Source: Chloroflexota bacterium (lineage in GTDB: Bacteria; Chloroflexota; Anaerolineae; Anaerolineales; UBA11657). From it: DNA of 23,452 nt. Both the position numbers and the translations under genes were made by a program. The notes under the pieces are model-generated. The model did not search any database and was not told where the DNA came from. It worked only from the letters and a program-made list of their open reading frames with translations. Position 1 is the first letter of the stretch. The number at the start of each line of letters is the position of its first letter. The stretch lies in assembly GCA_003670425.1 (NCBI GenBank), contig QWRL01000014.1, forward strand, positions 1-23,452, read 5' to 3'. Shown here in pieces: positions 8,291 through 14,780 of this stretch.

Positions 8291-8552
8291 CGGCCACACT
8301 CCTCCAAACAAAAAAACCGGCGCCGCCTTCCATATTTAGGCGATTCCGATTTCCACGCCGATGGGTCCTGCATCAGACCCATTCCAAAATAAAGTTTGGC
8401 AAGTGTTGTGCTTCTGCTCAACCCACGCTCACCAGACCTCCGGCAAGGATAACTTCGCAGTCCAGACGGTTTAACATAAGTGCTGAGAACGGTCGGGGAT
8501 GGAATTCGCGAGCTCCCCGTGTGCCTGCTCTGCCTGTTAGACCAGCGTGCAA
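8291..8552 (-). promoter_or_regulatory. Structured 5' leader of rpsU-infA with attenuator-like hairpin
   Basis: The region between the rpsU promoter and ATG has no convincing coding capacity but several paired elements. A 6-bp stem (8544-8549 with 8424-8429) begins at the predicted transcription start and encloses a 6-bp hairpin CGGGGA/TCCCCG (8514-8519 with 8494-8499). Next comes a 7-bp hairpin ATGGGTC/GACCCAT (8376-8382 with 8361-8367). Finally a 7-bp stem with one G-U pair (8356-8362 with 8316-8322), with a 5-bp inner stem, runs straight into a T7 tract (8310-8316). That last element looks like an intrinsic terminator placed just ahead of the rpsU Shine-Dalgarno, suggesting attenuation or release of a small RNA. 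Confidence 0.6.
8424..8549 (-). ncRNA. Candidate structured RNA in rpsU leader (type unknown)
   Basis: The first 126 nt of the predicted transcript start and end with complementary hexamers (CACGCT and AGCGTG) and contain an internal GC-rich hairpin. The segment follows a near-consensus promoter. It could be a regulatory domain of the leader or a separately accumulating small RNA (a 6S-like RNA was considered). It does not show the signatures of SRP RNA, RNase P RNA, tmRNA or tRNA. Confidence 0.3.
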
Positions 8553-8580
8553 AGTATACCAGCCCCGCGTGCAATGTCAA
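8553..8580 (-). promoter_or_regulatory. Strong sigma-70-type promoter of rpsU-infA
   Basis: On the minus strand a perfect TTGACA (8575-8580) is followed after 16 bp by TATACT (8553-8558), preceded by TG one base before it (extended -10). Predicted start is near 8547, about 257 nt upstream of the rpsU ATG. This is the best promoter match in the window, as expected for a ribosomal-protein operon. Confidence 0.85.
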
Positions 8581-8599
8581 TTCGCCAGCTAGCGGCTGC

Positions 8600-9112
8600 C
8601 TAACTGGTGGCTTCCGGCTCCGTCAGCGCAAAATGCAGGCCGGGGCGCGGCTCCCATGGGTAAATAACATGCGCATCAGTGCGCGCACCGTAGTAGTCCG
8701 GCACCGCCTTTCCAAACAAATTGCGGTACGGGTTGAAATGCAGCACACACAGTTCCGGGTCGCCCCCGGCGCCAATAATGCGTTCGCGCACTGCAGTGAT
8801 TGTGCGGCCCGAGCCCCACACATCATCCACCACCAGAATCTGCCGGCGCGCCAGCAGTTCATCCGGCGGAAACTGCAGAAAATCAGGCCATGCCAGCAAA
8901 CGCTGTTTGGGCTCCATCAGCGGGAACTGCACTGCGGCGGTCATAATTGCCTTCACGCCCAGCGCCTCCGCCAGCATGCCGCCCGGCACCAAGCCGCCGC
9001 GCGTCACAATCACCATCAGCTGCACCTCGCGCCGCAGCTGGTGCACAATTTGCTGCACAAGGCGCTCCACCTGATCCCAAGAACAAACTTCCCGCCGCGG
9101 TGTGTCACTCAT
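8600..9112 (-). CDS. Purine-type phosphoribosyltransferase
   Basis: The 170-residue product carries the PRPP-binding loop ILVVDDVWGSGRT (92-104) of type I phosphoribosyltransferases and an upstream VIVTRGGLVPGGMLAEALG segment, typical of purine salvage enzymes. The tail PDYYGARTDAHVIYPWE resembles xanthine/guanine or hypoxanthine phosphoribosyltransferases (Gpt-like), which make nucleotides from free bases and PRPP in the cytoplasm. The ATG at 9112 has a GGAG Shine-Dalgarno. It is the last gene of a five-gene minus-strand run (amidotransferase, AP-superfamily hydrolase, GDPD, SDR, PRTase) and lies 76 bp from the SDR gene, so co-transcription is likely but less tight than the rest. The exact base specificity cannot be read from sequence. 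Confidence 0.87.
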   Translation of the reverse strand: MSDTPRREVCSWDQVERLVQQIVHQLRREVQLMVIVTRGGLVPGGMLAEALGVKAIMTAAVQFPLMEPKQRLLAWPDFLQFPPDELLARRQILVVDDVWGSGRTITAVRERIIGAGGDPELCVLHFNPYRNLFGKAVPDYYGARTDAHVIYPWEPRPGLHFALTEPEATS

Positions 9113-9188
9113 TTTTCTGCTCCGCTTTTTGCAATCGCTTCAGCACCAATCCCTGCGCCACGCACCCCGAACTTGCAGCCCGGCGCAA

Positions 9189-9962
9189 TCACAACGGCGT
9201 GGTGTAAGCCGAGGTGATTCCGCCATCCACAAGAAACTCAGAGCCGGTCATGAAAGACGACTCATCAGACGCCAGGAACAGTGCTGCCTGCGCAATTTCT
9301 TTCGCCTCGCCAAAGCGCCCCATGGGTACGTGCACCAGCCGGCGCTGTTTCTTCTCGTCGGTGTTTAAATATTTCATGAGCAGCTCGGTGCGCAGCGGGC
9401 CGGGGCTAAGCGCGTTCACCCGAATGTTCTCGCGCGCATGCACGGCGGCCAGCTCGCGGCTCATGGCCAGTACGCCGCCCTTGCTGGCGGTGTACGCCAG
9501 CTGTGGCGTGGCGGCACCCAAGTGCGCCACAAAAGATGCGGTGTTGATAACCGACCCGCCGCCGGCGCGGCGCAGAGCCGGAATGCCGTACTTGCATCCC
9601 AGAAACACACTCTTCAAATTAATCGCCATCGTCAAATCCCACACTTCTTCGCTGGTCTTCACGGCATCGTCATCATCGGCATGGCTGATGCCGGCGTTGT
9701 TGAAGAGCACATTCAATTTGCCAAAGTGCTTTTCAGCTGCCTGCACCATCGCTTCACAATCTGCAGCCTTGGAAACATCAGCATGCGCAAATGCGGCTTG
9801 CCTGCCCGCAGCGGCAATCTGATCCACCGTCTCTTTGCCCGCTGCTGTATTCACATCCACTACCAGCACCTTTGCACCCTCCTGCGCAAACAGCAGCGCC
9901 GTCGCGCGCCCAATGCCACTGCCCGCACCGGTCACCAATGCCACCTTGCCTTCTAGTCTCAT
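9189..9962 (-). CDS. Short-chain dehydrogenase/reductase (NAD-type SDR)
   Basis: A classical 257-residue SDR. The cofactor motif is TGAGSGIG (11-18), with D36 at the end of strand 2 (LVVDVN), which favours NAD(H) over NADP(H). NNAG is at 88-91, N115, S143, Y157 and K161 (YTASK) complete the catalytic tetrad, and the C-terminus has the usual FMTGSEFLVDGGITSAY. The substrate is not evident. The start is preceded by an AAGGGGGA Shine-Dalgarno about 8 nt away. It lies 27 bp after the glycerophosphodiesterase gene in the same operon; an alcohol or aldehyde from that pathway (glycerol, an aldehyde from an amine oxidase) is a conceivable substrate, but this is inference. Confidence 0.92.
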   Translation of the reverse strand: MRLEGKVALVTGAGSGIGRATALLFAQEGAKVLVVDVNTAAGKETVDQIAAAGRQAAFAHADVSKAADCEAMVQAAEKHFGKLNVLFNNAGISHADDDDAVKTSEEVWDLTMAINLKSVFLGCKYGIPALRRAGGGSVINTASFVAHLGAATPQLAYTASKGGVLAMSRELAAVHARENIRVNALSPGPLRTELLMKYLNTDEKKQRRLVHVPMGRFGEAKEIAQAALFLASDESSFMTGSEFLVDGGITSAYTTPL

Positions 9963-9989
9963 GAAAAGTTCCCCCTTTATCTTTCAGTG

Positions 9990-10796
9990 CTAACTGCCCA
10001 ACAAGCGCTGCAAGCGCTGCGGAAAATCCGTAATAACGCCGCTGACGCCCGCATCAATTAGCCGTTGCATTTCGTCCTCTGCATTCACCGTCCACGGCAA
10101 CACCGCCAACTCGCGCGCGCGCAAGCCGCGCACAGCTCCATCCGTAAGGCCCACATAATGCGGGTTCACGCCAAACAGCGGCAAGTCGGGCAGCTGCGGC
10201 TCAGTTTCCACAAGCCCCGTCAGGGCCGCCAGCCGGATTGTGCGGTTGAGCGCGTGCACCGCGCGCAGATTTTCAAACACGAATGAACTCACCACCACTT
10301 GTTCCGCCATGCCCAGCTCATCCACCATGGCAACCACCGCAGCCGCAACCGGAAAGTTTTCCAATGGCGCCGGCAGGCGCTTGATTTCAACATTCACCTG
10401 CCACGCATGGCGGCGCGTAAAGTGCAGCGCCGCGCGCAGCGTCAAAAGCGGCTCGCCCCGGAACGCTGCCATGGCAGCCGGAGTTATGTTTCCGGCAGCC
10501 GCCTCTCCAAACGGATCACTTTCCGAAAACCAGCTGCCGTAGTCCAGCTGCTCCAACTCTGCCAGCGTGAACCCGCTGAAAGTCCACGGTGCGCGGTCCG
10601 GAAAGCGCTGTGCTGCATTCGTCGTGCGCTGCAGCGAGTCATCGTGCATTACAAACAGCGCACCATCCGCGCTCACGGCCACATCCAGCTCCCACATGTC
10701 CGCACCCGCATGTCGCGCCATGCGCGCTGCGGCCAGCGTGTTCTCCGGCGCCAGGCTGCGCGCGCCGCGATGGGCAATGTTGAGAACGCGTGTCAC
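9990..10796 (-). CDS. Glycerophosphodiester phosphodiesterase (GDPD/UgpQ family)
   Basis: GDPD enzymes hydrolyse deacylated phospholipid headgroups such as glycerophosphoethanolamine to glycerol-3-phosphate and the alcohol. The 268-residue product begins TRVLNIAHRGARSLAPENT; H9, R10 and E19 form the catalytic/metal site, followed by WELDVAVSADGALFVMHDD (E36, D38, H51, D52). The C-terminus has AVLPWTVNAEDEMQRLIDAGVSGVITDFP, a standard family ending. The frame is open upstream for another 82 codons, but that part is a shadow of the preceding gene; the GTG at 10796 gives the family N-terminus and overlaps the upstream stop as GTGA. No signal peptide is seen, so it is cytoplasmic, acting on imported or endogenous diesters. 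Translational coupling to the AP-superfamily hydrolase argues for a joint pathway. Confidence 0.93.
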   Translation of the reverse strand: MTRVLNIAHRGARSLAPENTLAAARMARHAGADMWELDVAVSADGALFVMHDDSLQRTTNAAQRFPDRAPWTFSGFTLAELEQLDYGSWFSESDPFGEAAAGNITPAAMAAFRGEPLLTLRAALHFTRRHAWQVNVEIKRLPAPLENFPVAAAVVAMVDELGMAEQVVVSSFVFENLRAVHALNRTIRLAALTGLVETEPQLPDLPLFGVNPHYVGLTDGAVRGLRARELAVLPWTVNAEDEMQRLIDAGVSGVITDFPQRLQRLLGS

Positions 10797-11605
10797 GCCG
10801 CAATTGGCGGCTGCTGCATTGTAAGCGGAACGGGCACGCCCAGCAGCGCACACACAGTTGGCGCAATCTGCAACTGGCTGACGGTGATGCCGGTATTGCC
10901 GCGGCCGGCAGCGTGCGGCGCAATTACATACAACGGCACCTCGCGCATGTCCGGCCGCGTGCCGCCATGCAAGCGGTCCGGCCCAATGCCGTGATCGCCA
11001 GTGACGAGCAATGTGTAGCCGCGCGCTTCCCACTCTGGCCACGCAGACGCGAGCATGTTGTCCTGTATGGTTACTTGGTGGCGATACTCGTAAGAATCTC
11101 CGCCGTGGCGCTCACCCAGATAATCCGTGGCCATTGGATGAATGAGCAAATAGTCCGGCGCAAACTTGCGCACAAGGGCGGCGCCAGCTGTAAACACCTC
11201 AAAGTCTGGGTAGTCATCCGTATTGTAAAAACGGCCATGCTGAATGGGCAGTGCCGGGTCGTCCACCTCGCGATCATCAACCATGTCAAAAGGTGCACGG
11301 TTGTACAGCTCGGAGAACCAACAATAGGCGCTGGCGGCAGTGACGCGCCCGGCAGCGTGTGCCACAGAGAAAATACTCGGCATGCGCGAAAGCCGCACCA
11401 CGTGATTGCTCGTGATGCCATGCTCCATCGCCGCCACGCCCGTATGCACGGCCTCATAGCACGGCCGCGACATGGTGGGCAGTTCGCCGCGCACTTTGTA
11501 GCGCGTGGCGCGGCGTGTCTCCACCAGGTGCTCCAGAAAGCTCATGTGCTCGGCTGCGCGATCATCGCGCAGCGCATCACTTAATACCAGAATTACCTTG
11601 GCCAT
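10793..11605 (-). CDS. Alkaline-phosphatase-superfamily phosphodiesterase/hydrolase
   Basis: The 270-residue product has the fold signature of nucleotide pyrophosphatase/phosphodiesterase-type AP-superfamily enzymes: a first metal ligand D10 in LVLSDALRDD, a nucleophile region LPTMSRPCYEAVHTG where S46 aligns with the usual catalytic Thr/Ser, D161 and H167 (ATDYLGERHGG), D204 and H205 (VTGDHGI) and H213 (LHGG). Thus a two-zinc hydrolase is likely intact. It is much shorter than phosphonoacetate hydrolase (about 400 residues) or sulfatase-like phosphonate monoesterases, and it has no signal peptide. It is translationally coupled to the GDPD gene and lies 17 bp after the amidotransferase gene. 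Substrate unknown; phosphodiesters or phosphonate monoesters are the natural candidates in this phosphorus-rich neighbourhood. Confidence 0.85.
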   Translation of the reverse strand: MAKVILVLSDALRDDRAAEHMSFLEHLVETRRATRYKVRGELPTMSRPCYEAVHTGVAAMEHGITSNHVVRLSRMPSIFSVAHAAGRVTAASAYCWFSELYNRAPFDMVDDREVDDPALPIQHGRFYNTDDYPDFEVFTAGAALVRKFAPDYLLIHPMATDYLGERHGGDSYEYRHQVTIQDNMLASAWPEWEARGYTLLVTGDHGIGPDRLHGGTRPDMREVPLYVIAPHAAGRGNTGITVSQLQIAPTVCALLGVPVPLTMQQPPIAA

Positions 11606-11622
11606 TGCCGAGTCTAGTTCAA

Positions 11623-12486
11623 CTAATGCTTAAGGGACGGAATCACCAGGCGCTGCAGCCAGTTGAACACTTCATTTTGGCGAATGTCGTCGTGCAGCAA
11701 GTCCGGGCCCACATTTAGTTCTGCGCGCAGTGCGCCATTGCCGGGCTCATCCGCCAGCGCCAGCATGCGCAGCACCTGCTGTTCCACATCTGCCTCAGAT
11801 TTAAAGAAGCCCTCTTTGGTGAGCGGCGCTTTGCGTGCCACCAGCAGCCGCGCCATGGCGGCCAGCGTGAACTCGGGATGGTACTGCGGCGCCCAGAACA
11901 CGCCCGCTGCGTGCCGCACCTCCAGTGCCTGCACAGGCGTGTGATCGTTTTGCGCCAGCAATGTTGCACCGGGCGGCAACTCCGATACTTCATCGAGATG
12001 CATGATGAACGCATCAAAGCGCGCGGGCTTGCCGATGTACATTGGATGCGCACGGCCGGCTTCTGTCAATTGAATGTCACGCGCAATGCACCACTCGCGC
12101 CCGTTGGGATTCTTGCGCACTGCACCGCCGGCAGCGAGCGCGGCCATTTGCACGCCCCAGCAGCTGCCAAATTGCGGCACACCGGCCGCGTAAATGGAGC
12201 GGCACAGTTCCACCTGGCGCGTGACCTCGGGTACATCATGATAAATCGTCAGGTTCGAGCCCGTCCAAATGAAGCCATCGTATGAGCTGAGGCCGGCACC
12301 GGCCGGCAAACCAACATCCAGGTCCGCCACATAGAGCACATCAAACTTTCCAGACGGCAGCATGCTGCGCAGAAAATCCAAATAGAGATCGTCCGCCTGG
12401 CGCACATTTGACTCGTCCAAAACTGTACGATTCTTTTTTGGGTAGCCATTGATAATACAGAGTGAAAGCGAAGCATCAAGTTTCAT
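11623..12486 (-). CDS. Class I glutamine amidotransferase-like protein
   Basis: The 287-residue product has a complete class I amidotransferase triad: nucleophile C109 in FGSCWGVQ and H203/E205 in QYHPEF. The N-terminal strand and the DGFIWTGS oxyanion region are also present. Stand-alone members of this family (GMP-synthase-like, YfeJ/PuuD relatives) hydrolyse glutamine or gamma-glutamyl amides; no synthetase partner is encoded nearby. An extra C-terminal section of about 75 residues (after residue 210) is not part of the core. It is the first gene of the minus-strand operon and diverges from the FAD oxidoreductase across 83 bp. Pairing of a gamma-glutamyl hydrolase and an FAD amine oxidase recalls the Puu putrescine pathway, but there is no PuuA-like ligase here, so function stays open. 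Confidence 0.88.
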   Translation of the reverse strand: MKLDASLSLCIINGYPKKNRTVLDESNVRQADDLYLDFLRSMLPSGKFDVLYVADLDVGLPAGAGLSSYDGFIWTGSNLTIYHDVPEVTRQVELCRSIYAAGVPQFGSCWGVQMAALAAGGAVRKNPNGREWCIARDIQLTEAGRAHPMYIGKPARFDAFIMHLDEVSELPPGATLLAQNDHTPVQALEVRHAAGVFWAPQYHPEFTLAAMARLLVARKAPLTKEGFFKSEADVEQQVLRMLALADEPGNGALRAELNVGPDLLHDDIRQNEVFNWLQRLVIPSLKH

Positions 12487-12513
12487 TTTGGTTGCATCCG
12501 ACAGATTTTGAAA

Positions 12514-12522
12514 ATTGTACCA
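12514..12522 (-). promoter_or_regulatory. Extended -10 promoter of the amidotransferase operon
   Basis: On the minus strand TGGTACAAT forms a TGn-extended -10 (TACAAT), 28-33 bp upstream of the amidotransferase ATG. The upstream TTGCAC is too close (13 bp) to be a standard -35, consistent with an extended -10 promoter. It lies face to face with the promoter of the diverging FAD oxidoreductase gene. Confidence 0.5.
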
Positions 12523-12529
12523 GTTGGCA

Positions 12530-12557
12530 TTGGTGCAAGCGCCAGTTGTGCTATCCT
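12530..12557 (+). promoter_or_regulatory. Promoter of the FAD oxidoreductase gene
   Basis: TTGGTG (12530-12535), 16-bp spacer, then TATCCT (12552-12557) preceded by TGC (extended -10). Predicted start near 12564 leaves a leader of only about 6 nt before the ATG at 12570, so the message would be almost leaderless; no Shine-Dalgarno is visible. Confidence 0.5.
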
Positions 12558-12569
12558 AACGCACCAAAT

Positions 12570-13820
12570 ATGGACAAACAAGTTGAAGCATTGGTGGTGG
12601 GCGGCGGCGCCGTGGGTGTGTGCACAGCTTTTTTTCTTGCGCAGCAAGGCATGCAGGTAACTCTGCTGGAGAAGCAGGAACTGGCCTCCGGCAGCTCGCA
12701 TGGCAACGCCGGCTTGGTGGCCTACAACCACGCCATACCGCTCGCCGGCCCGGGCGTGCTTGGGCAGGGCTTGCGCTGGCTGGCAGACCCGGAAAGTCCG
12801 TTCTACATCAAGCCGCGGCCCAGCCTGGAACTGGCGCGCTGGCTGCTGCAGTTTCAGGCATGCTGCAATGAGCGCGCTGTACGCGCCATCATTGCACCGC
12901 TGCTGCAGATTGGCCGGGCCAGCCATGCACTCTACACCGAGCTGATTGACGAATACAAGCTGGACTGCAACTACGAGCACAAGGGGCGCTTGTACCTTTA
13001 CCGTACCGCTGCGATGCTGCGCAAAGGCGAGCACAAAGCGCAGCTGCTGGCGGAGCACGGCGTGCCAAGCGAGCTGCTGGATGCCAGCGCAGCGCGGCGC
13101 ATGGAACCCAACCTGCAGCCGGATGTAATCGGCGGCGTTTACTATCCGCAGTATGCGCACATCACACCCGGAAAATTTGTGCACGCGCTGGCTGCCGTGG
13201 CGCGCGGGCTGGGCGTGACCATGCACACCCAAACGGAGGTGCTGGCGCTTGAAAGCAGTGCGGGCCGCATCGCGCGCGTTGTAACTACACGCGGTGACTT
13301 CCTGCCGCAGCATGTGGTGATAGCAACCGGCGCATGGTCGCCGGAGTGGTCGCGCCAGCTAAAGCTGCGCCTGCCCATTCAGCCGGCAAAGGGCTACAGC
13401 TTTACGGTACGCCGGCCGGCCGCCTGCCCCAACATGTCGCTCTCACTGGAAGAGGCGCAGATTGCGGTAACGCCCATGGGCACCGAGATGCGCTTTAGCA
13501 GCACGCTGGAGCTGGGCGGCATGGACATGAACATTGACCAGCGCCGCACCAATGCAATGCGCCGCGCGCTCTCAAAGTATTTGCAGGGCATGGAAAACTT
13601 GGAAGTGCTTGAGCTCTGGCGCGGCTTGCGCCCGCTGACGCCGGACAGCCTGCCGATCATCGGGCGCAGTCCGCAGCATTCCAATGTGGTGCTGGCCACC
13701 GGCCATGGCATGCTTGGCATCACGCACGCGCCCATGACCGGGCGTTTGGCAGCGCAGCTGGTGGCGGGCAGCCAGCCGGCAATGAACCTGCTTCCTTTTC
13801 AAGTAGAGCGTTTTCAATAG
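12570..13820 (+). CDS. FAD-dependent amino-acid/amine oxidoreductase (DadA/DAO family)
   Basis: The 416-residue product has an N-terminal dinucleotide-binding motif VVGGGAVG (9-16) with E34 for the FAD ribose, the family segment SGSSHGNAGLV (40-50), a FAD-contact WSPEW/ATGAW segment, and the C-terminal LTPDSLPIIGRSP...ATGHGMLGITHAPMTG. This matches the DAO superfamily closest to the D-amino-acid dehydrogenase DadA: oxidation of a C-N bond of an amino acid or amine to an imine or aldehyde. The frame is open upstream to 12462, but the ATG at 12570 starts the Rossmann strand directly. It diverges from the amidotransferase operon and is followed by a phosphonate-type DMT transporter. DAO-family oxidoreductases occur in aminophosphonate gene clusters, where roles on N-alkylated or hydroxylated AEP have been proposed; that role here is inference. 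Confidence 0.9.
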   Translation: MDKQVEALVVGGGAVGVCTAFFLAQQGMQVTLLEKQELASGSSHGNAGLVAYNHAIPLAGPGVLGQGLRWLADPESPFYIKPRPSLELARWLLQFQACCNERAVRAIIAPLLQIGRASHALYTELIDEYKLDCNYEHKGRLYLYRTAAMLRKGEHKAQLLAEHGVPSELLDASAARRMEPNLQPDVIGGVYYPQYAHITPGKFVHALAAVARGLGVTMHTQTEVLALESSAGRIARVVTTRGDFLPQHVVIATGAWSPEWSRQLKLRLPIQPAKGYSFTVRRPAACPNMSLSLEEAQIAVTPMGTEMRFSSTLELGGMDMNIDQRRTNAMRRALSKYLQGMENLEVLELWRGLRPLTPDSLPIIGRSPQHSNVVLATGHGMLGITHAPMTGRLAAQLVAGSQPAMNLLPFQVERFQ

Positions 13821-13905
13821 ACCGCCCGTCTCCGCAGCGCGATAGCAGCCCACCATAGCCTGCCGTTCCGCATAGCCCCCGGAGCGTTTCCGCAGCGCCC
13901 ATCAC

Positions 13906-14778
13906 ATGCCGCTTTTTCCATTTGCACTGGTAATGCTGTCCGCCGTAATGCATGCTGGGTGGAACTTGCAAGTGCGCCAGCGCCAGGACCCGCTGGCATT
14001 TTTGCGGATGCTGGCAGTAGTTGTGGGTGTGGGGATTGGCCCGGCGGTGGCGGCGGAGTTGCTGCTGCAACCCGTGCTGGCTGCCACCTGGAAATGGCTG
14101 CTACTGGCCGGTGTGTGCCAGGGCGTCTACTGCACCAGTTTGTCTTTCGGATATCGCCATGGGGACTTTACAGTGGTTTACCCGCTGGCACGCGCGCTGC
14201 CCGCAGTGCTGCTGGCTGGTTTCGATGTGTGGGCCGGCCATGCGCCGTCCGCACTGGGCTGGGCCGGGCTCTTGATGGTGGCGCTGGGCTGCGCGCTGAT
14301 CCCTCTCGAGTCACTGCGCAACATTTCTGCTAAGACGTACTTCAACCGCAGCACCGGCTGGACGGTGTTAATTGCGCTGGCAACCGTGGGCTATACGCTG
14401 GCTGACAGCCGCGCTGCAAAACAGCTGCCCTCACTCGCCAGCCTGCTTCAATACCATGTCTTCGTGATGGTGCTGGATGTGTTTTTCTTTGCTTTGCTGC
14501 TGTGGCTAATGCGCGAGCCAGTCAAGCTGAGCTTCCCGCGCGGCACACGGCTCTCCACGCTGCTGGCCAGCGGTGCCATGTTTGGCGGTTACTCGCTGGT
14601 GCTCTGGGTATACCAGTTTAGCGAACAGGCAAGCTATGTGGTGGCGCTGCGCCAGGTGAGCATTGTGCTGGGTGTGGCCGGTGCAGCCTGGCTGTTTCGG
14701 GAACCCGCAGCGCGCTGGCGGCTCGCAATGGCCACCGTGATTGTTGCCGGCGTGCTGTGCATAAAGTTTGCCGCGTAG
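13906..14778 (+). CDS. EamA/DMT-family transporter (phosphonate-cluster type)
   Basis: The 290-residue product is almost entirely hydrophobic, with about ten membrane segments in two halves. The first half contains HAGWNL near the N-terminus and GDFTVVYPLARALPAVLL, the second SYVVALRQVSIVLGVAGAAWLFRE, all characteristic of drug/metabolite-transporter (EamA) proteins. This subtype is found next to phosphonate-utilisation genes (the 'phosphonate utilisation associated membrane protein' family), and the phosphonate transporter and catabolic genes lie immediately downstream here. It may export an intermediate or import a phosphonate. It follows the FAD oxidoreductase gene by 85 bp on the same strand and ends 2 bp from the convergent ABC ATPase gene, with no terminator between them. 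The subtype is assigned from memory of the family. Confidence 0.83.
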   Translation: MPLFPFALVMLSAVMHAGWNLQVRQRQDPLAFLRMLAVVVGVGIGPAVAAELLLQPVLAATWKWLLLAGVCQGVYCTSLSFGYRHGDFTVVYPLARALPAVLLAGFDVWAGHAPSALGWAGLLMVALGCALIPLESLRNISAKTYFNRSTGWTVLIALATVGYTLADSRAAKQLPSLASLLQYHVFVMVLDVFFFALLLWLMREPVKLSFPRGTRLSTLLASGAMFGGYSLVLWVYQFSEQASYVVALRQVSIVLGVAGAAWLFREPAARWRLAMATVIVAGVLCIKFAA

Positions 14779-14780
14779 CG

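Noticed and set aside
8287..8382. A 31-codon reading frame in the rpsU leader (starting ATG at 8382) whose TGA overlaps the rpsU ATG as ATGA.
   Set aside because: It could be a coupled leader peptide, but its ATG lies inside a hairpin, has no proper Shine-Dalgarno, and the peptide passes through the terminator-like stem; the longer version of this frame starts at the -35 box. Treated as chance.
8424..8549. Identification of the leader segment as 6S, SRP, RNase P, tmRNA or tRNA.
   Set aside because: The diagnostic sequences of SRP, RNase P, tmRNA and tRNA are absent, and the pairing I can find does not give the long closing stem with central bubble expected for 6S RNA; left as an unknown structured RNA.
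10797..11042. An 82-codon upstream extension of the GDPD reading frame.
   Set aside because: It overlaps the well-conserved AP-superfamily gene in another frame, is Arg/Ala/Cys-rich and shows no GDPD homology; the GTG at 10796 matches the family start.
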